From an uncultured Lachnospiraceae bacterium (GTDB taxonomy: Bacteria > Bacillota > Clostridia > Lachnospirales > Lachnospiraceae), in assembly GCA_900315495.1 (NCBI GenBank), contig OMZJ01000022.1:1-33451 (forward strand): a DNA stretch of 33,451 bases. The letters run 5' to 3'. A program made the translations under genes and the position numbers. The first letter of the stretch is position 1; every line of letters begins with the position of its first letter. Below the pieces are notes generated by a model, which was given only the letters and a program-made list of their open reading frames with translations, ran no database searches and was not told the origin of the DNA. Below are positions 22,688 through 29,339 of this stretch, one piece after another.

Positions 22688-24439
22688 TTACTGTGCAAAC
22701 CCGGCTTCCGCCCTCTTCTGCGCTACCTGTGCCGCCATCTGCGCCTCCAGGCGGAAGAGAAGATTGTCGTCAAAGGACGGATTGTCATAATGCGCCCAGC
22801 TGGTCCGCGAGAGATCCATCGAATACATCTCCCACGGATAGGTGGTCACCATATCGTAGTAATCCAGTTCCCGCGTCATGCTCATGCGGTAATCCGTCGC
22901 GAGAAACTCCATATTGAAATCACTGACCCGGGTGCCAAGGCCGTCCTTGGTAATATCGACCTGTGCCATCCCGCCGATGATGCACATTTCCTTGTTCTGA
23001 ATGGACTGATAATTGCCCAGAGAGTAATAGATCAGCATCTTGCCGCCGTCCGGGCGGTCGATGTAATCCACCGGCTCCACCACATGCGGATGGGTACCGA
23101 TGACAAGGTCGACCCCCTGCTGGGCGAGAAACGCCGCTTCCTGGGCCTGTTTTGCATCCGTGGCCAGGTTATACTCCGTGCCCCAGTGCGGGAAGACAAT
23201 CACAAAATCCGACTGCGCCTTTGCCTGGGCAATCAGCGCTGCCAGACGGTCATAGTCCAGATAATCCACCAGATATTCGTTTCCGTTGTAGAAAGACGGA
23301 ATGTTCAGAATATCCGTGTAATTGATCAGACCGAGCCGAATACCATTGACCTCCCGCACGGTCACCGCATCCCGGGTTTCCCAGCTTCCGTGAATTCCCA
23401 GGACCGAGATCTGCGGATAATTGGTGTTGAAATAGGTCAGCATGTGCAGCACACCCTGTGCGTTCTGATCCAGGATGTGGTTGTTGGCCCCGAGCACGAC
23501 GTCAAAGCCCACCTTCGCCAGCTCATCCGCCATCTCGGTCCGCCCGTTGAACGTCGGATAGCCGGAGATGCCGAGCTCATTTCCGCCGATGACTGTTTCC
23601 TGGTTGATGCAGGCCAGATCCGCCGCCGCGATGTCATCCGCGGTGAAGCGGAAGTTATAGTCATAGTTATAGGTTCCGTCCGCCTGCAGGCCGCTCAGGG
23701 AAACGGAACGGTGCATCAGATTGTCTCCCACCGCGACCAGGTGAATGGTCACCGGCGGAATCTCCGGCGCTACACTGACCGCTGCCGGCGCTGCGGCGGT
23801 TCCGGCCGCCGCGGATTCCGTCCCCTGAGACGATCTGCCGGTTTCCGCGCCTTCCTGGCCGGACGCTTCCAGAGACGACCGTTCCCCGCCGTCGGCCTGG
23901 CTGCCGGAAGCCTCTGTCTGCTGCGCGGCCGCTTCATCCCGGCCGGCCGCTGCGGTCTGTACAGCTTCCGCCAGATCTCCATCCGTCCCAATTTTCCCGG
24001 CCGCCGGTCCTGCTCCCGCAAAGTCCGCCTGTCGGCGCAGAAGGGCCAGGGCTCCTGCGAAGGACCCCAGTGTCACAGCGGCAGCGGCTGCCGCTGCGCA
24101 CACGGCAGACAGAATCTTTCTTCCCGCGGGCTTCGGTGCCCTGGAGGACCGCTTTCCTGAAACGCCGGTTCTCCCCCGCGAAGCTTCCGTGCTGCCCCGC
24201 CAGGCTGCGGTTTTCTCCCGCGGCGCTCCTGCCTTCCCGGCCAGCTGTGCGCGTTTTTGTTCTCCTCTGGCAATCCGCTCCGCCCGGGTGGCCGGTTCCG
24301 GCCGGTCATCCAGAGACGCCGCGCTGTATCTGGACAGCGCCTCCTCTACCGTAATGTCCCGCTCCTGCAGCCTTGCCCGGCGGTCTTTGCCGCGCGCAAT
24401 CCTTGCCCGCCGCGACAGGCGCGAGCGATCTGGTTCCAT
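22688..24439 (-). CDS. CapA-family (PGA_cap) membrane-anchored protein
   Basis: This 583-residue protein has a basic cytoplasmic head (1-107), one membrane segment (about 108-134), a low-complexity Ala/Glu/Gly/Ser linker (about 140-228) and an outer CapA domain (about 230-520) of metallophosphatase fold. Motifs seen are LVAVGDNLMH (234-243), INQET, GANNHILD (317-324), FPHWGTEY, IGTHPHVVEP and YYSLGNYQS. CapA proteins take part in poly-gamma-glutamate and capsule production, but many relatives in Clostridia have no known role, and no pgsBC or capBC genes are beside it. The head carries two copies of an ERIARGxxxRAxL-like motif (12-24 and 54-66). The start at 24439 has GGGGAG. The nth gene ends 29 bases upstream, so the two are probably co-transcribed. 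Confidence 0.9.
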   Translation of the reverse strand: MEPDRSRLSRRARIARGKDRRARLQERDITVEEALSRYSAASLDDRPEPATRAERIARGEQKRAQLAGKAGAPREKTAAWRGSTEASRGRTGVSGKRSSRAPKPAGRKILSAVCAAAAAAAVTLGSFAGALALLRRQADFAGAGPAAGKIGTDGDLAEAVQTAAAGRDEAAAQQTEASGSQADGGERSSLEASGQEGAETGRSSQGTESAAAGTAAAPAAVSVAPEIPPVTIHLVAVGDNLMHRSVSLSGLQADGTYNYDYNFRFTADDIAAADLACINQETVIGGNELGISGYPTFNGRTEMADELAKVGFDVVLGANNHILDQNAQGVLHMLTYFNTNYPQISVLGIHGSWETRDAVTVREVNGIRLGLINYTDILNIPSFYNGNEYLVDYLDYDRLAALIAQAKAQSDFVIVFPHWGTEYNLATDAKQAQEAAFLAQQGVDLVIGTHPHVVEPVDYIDRPDGGKMLIYYSLGNYQSIQNKEMCIIGGMAQVDITKDGLGTRVSDFNMEFLATDYRMSMTRELDYYDMVTTYPWEMYSMDLSRTSWAHYDNPSFDDNLLFRLEAQMAAQVAQKRAEAGFAQ

Positions 24440-24468
24440 GTCTCAATCTCCCCTTTTATCCGCGAACG

Positions 24469-25110
24469 TCATTCGTCCACACCGTTTTTCTCACAGAAAT
24501 CCGCCAGCACACAGCGATCGCAGGCCGGATGCGTCCGCGCCGTGCAGACCGCGCGCCCGTGGTCCACCATTCTGTGACAGAACTGGTTGCTCTCTTCCGG
24601 CGGAATCAGCTGCCACAGCGCCTTTTCCACCTTTGCGGGTTCTCTGACATTGTGCACCAGCCCGATCCGATTGGACAGGCGGATACAGTGGGTATCGGTC
24701 ACAATCGCAGGCTTCCCGAATACATCTCCCATCACCAGGTTGGCACTTTTTCTGCCGACGCCGGGAAGCGCCAGAAGTTCCTCAAAACGATCCGGTACCT
24801 TCCCCCCGTACTGATCCCGCAGCACTCCCATGCAGGCGTGGATGTCCCTTGCCTTGCCGTGTCCGAGCCCGCAGGGGCGGACAATCTTTTCAATCTCCTC
24901 CACCGGTGCCGCGGCAAGGTCACGCACGGTCGGATACACGGCAAAAAGATCCCGGACGACGACATTCACCCGGGCATCGGTGCACTGCGCGGCCAGACGC
25001 ACGCTGACCAGAAGTTTCCACGCTTCATCGTAATCGAGGGTGCAGACGGTATCCGGATATGCCTCTTTGAGCGCCTGTACCGTTCTGTCTGCCAGTTCCT
25101 TCGATGTCAT
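24469..25110 (-). CDS. nth: Endonuclease III (DNA glycosylase/AP lyase)
   Basis: This 213-residue base-excision repair enzyme removes oxidised pyrimidines and cleaves the abasic site. The helix-hairpin-helix LPGVGRKSANLVMGDVFG (115-132) carries the catalytic Lys121, and the catalytic aspartate is Asp139 in VTDTHC. The C-terminal Fe-S cluster cysteines are 189, 197, 200 and 206, giving C-x7-C-x2-C-x5-C; the first loop is one residue longer than the E. coli C-x6-C. The length is normal for the family. It is followed closely by the CapA-like gene and has a weak candidate promoter about 90 bases upstream. Confidence 0.97.
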   Translation of the reverse strand: MTSKELADRTVQALKEAYPDTVCTLDYDEAWKLLVSVRLAAQCTDARVNVVVRDLFAVYPTVRDLAAAPVEEIEKIVRPCGLGHGKARDIHACMGVLRDQYGGKVPDRFEELLALPGVGRKSANLVMGDVFGKPAIVTDTHCIRLSNRIGLVHNVREPAKVEKALWQLIPPEESNQFCHRMVDHGRAVCTARTHPACDRCVLADFCEKNGVDE

Positions 25111-25161
25111 AATCTGCTGTTCCCTCCCGACCCCGGAAAAAATAATCCGCTTCTCAGAAAG

Positions 25162-25181
25162 AGCGCACGAGACCGTGCGCT
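25162..25181. other. Stem-loop between the RNA methyltransferase and nth genes
   Basis: AGCGCAC and GTGCGCT form a perfect 7-bp stem with a 6-base loop. A fair T-rich tract follows on the plus strand and a weak one (CTTTCT) on the minus strand. It may end the RNA methyltransferase transcript, or, if the promoter at 25196-25224 is used, sit in the nth leader. Confidence 0.45.
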
Positions 25182-25195
25182 TTGTTTACCCGCAT

Positions 25196-25224
25196 AGCAT
25201 AACATCCCGGCGTCCTCCGCGCAA
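25196..25224 (-). promoter_or_regulatory. Weak candidate promoter for nth and the CapA-like gene
   Basis: TTGCGC, 17 bases, TATGCT on the minus strand. The match is only moderate (3 of 6 and 4 of 6), but the spacing is ideal and the -35 box is the same as that of the candidate mrp promoter. Confidence 0.35.
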
Positions 25225-25372
25225 GCCTTTCCGCCGTCTGCCGTCACTCCGCGGCGAGCCATTCCGCTTTCTGCTGCTTTTGCAGACACCGTGATCGATG
25301 TTCCCGCATGTACTTGCCTGCGGCACCGTTTCCAGAGAAGCGCTGCCTTCTCCGCGGGAGGTGCTGGTCTCC

Positions 25373-26218
25373 TTATCCCCGCAGGCGGAGCTCCCAGAAT
25401 GCGACGGCGCTGGCCGCCGCGACATTCAGGGAATCCACACCGTGCTTCATTGGAATCGTCACCTTCCAGTCACAGTCGGCGATCGTCTGCGCCTTCAGGC
25501 CCTCTCCCTCCGTGCCGAGAATCATGGCAAGAAGCGGGACATCCCGGAGAACCGGCGCGTCGATGCGGATGGAATCCTCGCCCAGTGCCAGCGCGGCCGT
25601 CCGGAATCCCGCCCGCCGGAGTCTGTCCATGCCCTGTGCCGGCCAGTCCTCTTCCCCGCGGTTCAGATAGGTCCAGGGAACCTGGAAGACCGTACCCATG
25701 CTGACTCTGGCGCTCCGGCGGTAAAGAGGATCGCTGCACCCGGCGGTCAGAAACACCGCATCCATCCCCAGCGCCGCCGCGGAGCGGAAAATCGCGCCGA
25801 CATTGGTCGGATTCTGCACCTCTTCCAGAACAGTAATGCGGGATTTCCCCGCCGACGCACAGCGCGCCAGAAGAAGCTTGGGGTCTGGCAGCGCCCGGCG
25901 CCGCATGGCGCAGAGCACGCCGCGGGTCAGGCGAAAACCGGTGATTTCCTCCAGCACCGGAAGCGGCGCGGTATAGACGGGAGTCTGCGGGCAGCGGAAC
26001 AAAATCTCTGCCGCCTGGTTCTCGATGTGCCGCCGCTCCATCAGGAAGGATACTGGCTCGTACCCGGCATCCAGTGCCCGCGCAATCACGTTGGGGCTCT
26101 CCGCGATGAAGATGCCGCCAGCCGGTTCATAGTAATGCGTCAGCTGCCGCTCGTTGAGTCTGGCATAGACATCCAGTTCCGGCGCCCGGATGTCGGTGAT
26201 TTCCATGATTTTGGACAT
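25373..26218 (-). CDS. SpoU/TrmH-family RNA 2'-O-methyltransferase
   Basis: This 281-residue SPOUT-fold enzyme uses S-adenosylmethionine to methylate a ribose in rRNA or tRNA. An N-terminal RNA-recognition-like region (about 10-110) precedes the knotted domain with the three family motifs: NPTNVGAIFRSA (136-147), MILGTEGEGL (232-241) and IPMKHGVDSLNVAAASAVAFW (255-275, in two parts IPMKHGVDSLN and VAAASAVAFW). The target base cannot be told from sequence. The frame opens at 26386, but AGGAGG stands just upstream of the ATG at 26218, and the residues before it do not look like the family. It lies between a GH43 gene and nth, with long gaps on both sides, so it is probably its own unit. Confidence 0.93.
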   Translation of the reverse strand: MSKIMEITDIRAPELDVYARLNERQLTHYYEPAGGIFIAESPNVIARALDAGYEPVSFLMERRHIENQAAEILFRCPQTPVYTAPLPVLEEITGFRLTRGVLCAMRRRALPDPKLLLARCASAGKSRITVLEEVQNPTNVGAIFRSAAALGMDAVFLTAGCSDPLYRRSARVSMGTVFQVPWTYLNRGEEDWPAQGMDRLRRAGFRTAALALGEDSIRIDAPVLRDVPLLAMILGTEGEGLKAQTIADCDWKVTIPMKHGVDSLNVAAASAVAFWELRLRG

Positions 26219-26391
26219 TCTTCCTCCTGATGTGCTGTTTCCCGCCAGGCGATCCGGAACCGGCACGCCAGCCGGGCCGGCGTTTCTCTCTGTTCCGCAC
26301 CTGCCTGTGAAAATGGGCATGTCTGGATCAGACCGGCGCATTTCCCGCCCGGACGGTGCTTCCGCGAAGGCGGGCGGCGAAAGCATTCCGG

Positions 26392-27975
26392 TCAGACGGC
26401 AATACCCGGCCGCACCCTGCAGAACCGGACCAGAACCGAGCCGCCGGCTCCCTCTCCTTCGTGCAGGGCAAAGACCCCGTATTTGGATCCGACCCAGTAG
26501 CCTGCCGTACAGAGCAGAAGTTCCGTCACCGGTTCAAAATCCCCCTCGGCATTTTTCCGGAAGAAGCAGCAGGTATGGTTCTGATAAATCTGCAGGCGGA
26601 GTGTCTGCGCGGGATCTTCCACATCGCAGATTCTCTCTTCCACCTCGCCTTCCCCGATGGTTCCGGTGATCCATTTCATCTCCAGGACCGCTTCCGTCCG
26701 GCGGAATTCAATCGCCGAATACTGCTTTCCTAAGAGGATCAGCCCCGCCTCGTCCCCGGGTACAAGAGCCGACAGGTCAAAGCCGAACTCCGCGGAAAAC
26801 TCCGGCGCCGTCCATTTCTGAAGGAAGAGATTCGGCACATCACAGAGGGCGGCATCGCGCCTCTGTGCAAACAGCCGCAGGCCCGGATGTTCCATCCGGA
26901 CCCATGTGTCTTTGTGGTTTGCGTTCCACTGCCACTGCATCCCGGGACGGTCACCGGAAAAATCGTCGCTGTCTGGCGGCGACTGGACGGGACATGCCGC
27001 GCCTTCCCGGGTCTTTGGCTTGGTCCAGGTGGTCACCGGGGTTCCGAACCCCTCGCCGGTCTCATTCCGACCAATCACCGGCCAGTCATTTTCCCACACC
27101 ATCGGTTCCAGATGGGTGATCCGGCCCGCCGGGCCGACATCCTGGAAATGAATAAACCAGTCCTCCCCCAAAGACGTTTCCACCCATCCGCCCTGGTGAG
27201 GGCCGTTGGTCTTCGTCCCCGCCTGAATCATGACAATCCGGTCCTCATAGGGGCCGTAAACACTGCGCGAGCGAAGCACCGTCTGCCAGCCGGATTCCAC
27301 GCTGCCGGCCGGCGCGAAGATGTAATACCAGCCGTTCCTCTTGTACATCTTCGGACCCTCGATGGTCGGCTGCCGCAGATGTCCATCAAACACATGCTGC
27401 CCCTCCGAGAGCAGATGCGTGCCGTCCGGCGACATCGGGCTGATGTGCAGGATGCTTTTGAATCCGATCCGGCTCTTGGCAAAGGCATTCACGAGATACG
27501 CCTTCCCGTCCTCATCCCAGAAGGGGCACGGGTCGATCCAGCCCTTTGCCGCTTTCACGCACACCGGCTGGCTCCAGGGCCCCCGGGGATTCCCGGCTTT
27601 GCACATAAAAATCCCCTCATCCGGCATGGGATAGTATACATAGAATTCCCCGTCATGATACCGGATGGCCGGCGCCCAGACGCCGTGCCCGTGCTGCGGC
27701 ACCTCATATCCCGGTTCCGGGATCTGTTCCAGTACATAGGAAATCAGCTCCCAGTTCACCAGATCCGTGGAATGCAGCACCGGGATGGCCGGCGTATTGC
27801 AGAAACTGGAGGCCACCATGTAGTAGTCGTCCCCTGCCCGGCAGACATCGGGATCCGAGTAATCGGTATAGAGAATCGGATTGGTGTACGTGCCGTCCCC
27901 GTTGTCCGCATTGTAGATAAAATTTTTTCCTTCCACCGCATTCGAATGCGACGGAGTTCTGTTGTCTCTGTTCAT
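26392..27975 (-). CDS. GH43 beta-xylosidase / alpha-L-arabinofuranosidase with C-terminal beta-sandwich
   Basis: This 527-residue protein has an N-terminal five-bladed propeller (about 28-320) of family GH43, an inverting enzyme group that trims xylose or arabinose from xylo- and arabino-oligosaccharides, followed by a beta-xylosidase C2-type sandwich (about 335-525). All three acidic residues are visible: base Asp41 in YSDPDV, Asp148 in GWIDPCPFW and acid Glu206 in TIEGPKMY. No signal peptide, so it acts on imported sugars. The start at 27975 lacks a close ribosome site (GGGGGATGG is about 20 bases off), so its position is less sure, though the family pattern begins soon after. It lies downstream of another GH43 gene, 173 bases apart. 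Xylosidase versus arabinosidase activity cannot be decided. Confidence 0.94.
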   Translation of the reverse strand: MNRDNRTPSHSNAVEGKNFIYNADNGDGTYTNPILYTDYSDPDVCRAGDDYYMVASSFCNTPAIPVLHSTDLVNWELISYVLEQIPEPGYEVPQHGHGVWAPAIRYHDGEFYVYYPMPDEGIFMCKAGNPRGPWSQPVCVKAAKGWIDPCPFWDEDGKAYLVNAFAKSRIGFKSILHISPMSPDGTHLLSEGQHVFDGHLRQPTIEGPKMYKRNGWYYIFAPAGSVESGWQTVLRSRSVYGPYEDRIVMIQAGTKTNGPHQGGWVETSLGEDWFIHFQDVGPAGRITHLEPMVWENDWPVIGRNETGEGFGTPVTTWTKPKTREGAACPVQSPPDSDDFSGDRPGMQWQWNANHKDTWVRMEHPGLRLFAQRRDAALCDVPNLFLQKWTAPEFSAEFGFDLSALVPGDEAGLILLGKQYSAIEFRRTEAVLEMKWITGTIGEGEVEERICDVEDPAQTLRLQIYQNHTCCFFRKNAEGDFEPVTELLLCTAGYWVGSKYGVFALHEGEGAGGSVLVRFCRVRPGIAV

Positions 27976-28148
27976 ACTTGAAATTCGGTCTTAACCATCC
28001 CCCTTTGCGGGCGGTCTGACCTTGCCTCCTCTCTGCATGCCGGTATGTTCAGGCGCACACGATTTCTCCGGCGCAGATGCCTTTGCGACCTTCCACCGGA
28101 CTCCTGCCTGCCCTGCCAGACCCTGTCCCGGTTCAGACCGCCGGGTTT

Positions 28149-29120
28149 TTACGGATAGGCCCTGCGGATCCGGTCAAACTCCTCCGCCGTCACCGGCATC
28201 ACTGTCCCGTGCTTGAAACCGTAGGGGAAGGAGAACGCCGCGTCGCTTCGCACAAAGCGCCCGGTGGCAATGTCATCCGCGACAAACGGGACATATCCCT
28301 GTTCCTCGGGCTTCTTTGTTCCGTAGAAATCCAGCATCAGACACCATTTGCCGTCCGCCATCCGGAAACAGGTCGGCGCCTCATACTGGCCCGCCTCCAG
28401 CTTTTCCATCTCCTCGTCAAAGGCCGGCATCCTCTCCCAGCCGTTCTCTTCCGACAGTCCGGAGTCCGTCACCGGCAGGAGCTTGCGGCTGCGCTCCATG
28501 TAGATATGCCCTTCTCCGACATTCCACTTGATGAAGCGGTAATACCAGCCGTCATGATAGACAACGTTGGAGTCAATGATCTGCGTGCCCTCTTTGCGCG
28601 CAAAGAGGAACGGGTCCGAATAGTGGACAAAATCCTTCGTCAGTGCGCCGTAGATCGCCATGCGGCGCTTCTCATCGCCCTTTTTGACGGAAGACCAGTG
28701 GACAAAGTACTGATCCGTCCCCTCCACGGCAATCATGTCCGGCGCCCACGCGCAGCCGAACGAATCGTCCACCACGCGCACCTGCTGCGGCTCGGACCAG
28801 TGAACGCAGTCGTCGGATTTCCACAGGATCAGGTACGGGCTGCCCTTCTGATTGACGATATCCCAGCTGCCCTCATACTTTCCGGCAAAGTGATTCGCAA
28901 GCGACAGATCCGTCGCCAGAATCACAAAATGATTTTCCCGCGTGCGGTAAATACAGAAATCCCGCACGCCGCAGTCGCCGATCGCGCTGGTCAGCACCGG
29001 ATTTCCGCCGTTGGCGGCCTCCCATTGATATCCGTCCCGCGACAGAGCAAAATAGACCTGCTCCCCGTCCGGCGTGCGCTTTTCCTTAAAGTGCGCGAAT
29101 AAATATCCTTTTTCCTCCAT
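28149..29120 (-). CDS. GH43-like glycoside hydrolase, single-domain
   Basis: This 323-residue, five-bladed-propeller protein is only distantly like the next gene. Candidate catalytic acids are Asp54 (GVRDFCIYR), Asp183 (QIIDSNVVYHDG) and Glu247 (QYEAPTCF), in the GH43 order; WAPDMIAVEG and DQYFVHWSS mark the second blade. It opens with MEEKGYLFAHFKEK, usual for this group, which often appears in Firmicute arabinose or galactose glycan loci. No signal peptide. The start at 29120 has AAGGAG about 8 bases upstream. Two similar palindrome-like sites lie 70-150 bases upstream and could be operators. The exact sugar specificity is unknown; arabinosidase or galactosidase activities are both possible. 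Confidence 0.87.
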   Translation of the reverse strand: MEEKGYLFAHFKEKRTPDGEQVYFALSRDGYQWEAANGGNPVLTSAIGDCGVRDFCIYRTRENHFVILATDLSLANHFAGKYEGSWDIVNQKGSPYLILWKSDDCVHWSEPQQVRVVDDSFGCAWAPDMIAVEGTDQYFVHWSSVKKGDEKRRMAIYGALTKDFVHYSDPFLFARKEGTQIIDSNVVYHDGWYYRFIKWNVGEGHIYMERSRKLLPVTDSGLSEENGWERMPAFDEEMEKLEAGQYEAPTCFRMADGKWCLMLDFYGTKKPEEQGYVPFVADDIATGRFVRSDAAFSFPYGFKHGTVMPVTAEEFDRIRRAYP

Positions 29121-29189
29121 CGGATTTCTCCTTTTTCCTGATCTGATCGAGCCGGGGCAATCTGATCTCCCCTCTACCCATCACAAATA

Positions 29190-29204
29190 TGTACCATTCG
29201 GCAC
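29190..29204. promoter_or_regulatory. Operator-like site, copy 1 (TGTACCATTCGGCAC)
   Basis: The site reads GTACC-ATTC-GGCAC, a near palindrome (one mismatched pair), and matches copy 2 at 13 of 15 positions. It lies about 70 bases upstream of the GH43-like gene start, where a LacI-type repressor site would be expected. No regulator gene is next to it. Confidence 0.4.
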
Positions 29205-29253
29205 CTTTACAATGCTTTTACAAAGCCGCAGCACAGCTGCCTCATCATCGATC

Positions 29254-29268
29254 TGTGCCATTCGTCAC
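29254..29268. promoter_or_regulatory. Operator-like site, copy 2 (TGTGCCATTCGTCAC)
   Basis: This is a direct repeat of copy 1, 64 bases away (about six helical turns), in the same orientation and in an otherwise non-coding gap. The palindrome is weaker here (GTGCC-ATTC-GTCAC). Confidence 0.4.
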
Positions 29269-29292
29269 ACGTCGGTTTCTGTAATGTAAACC

Positions 29293-29320
29293 GGGCAGGG
29301 GCGGAATGCCGCCCCTGCCC
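29293..29320 (-). terminator. Strong stem-loop after the GH2 gene
   Basis: GGGCAGGGGCGG and CCGCCCCTGCCC form a perfect 12-bp GC-rich stem with a 4-base loop, about 20 bases past the stop of the GH2 gene ending at 29340. The following minus-strand bases (GGTTTACATT) are only partly T-rich, so termination may be incomplete. Confidence 0.7.
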
Positions 29321-29339
29321 TTGCGGATCACATTTTTTC

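Noticed and set aside
21926..24160. 744-codon open frame on the plus strand
   Set aside because: It spans antisense across two unrelated genes (GH127 and CapA) and the gap between them; its composition (Arg, His, Ile rich) is that of a shadow frame.
26219..26391. Possible terminator in the gap after the GH43 gene region (CCGCCCG/CGGGCGG)
   Set aside because: The arms are short, the loop long, there is no T run, and the position is upstream of GH43 transcript ends rather than clearly after the methyltransferase promoter.
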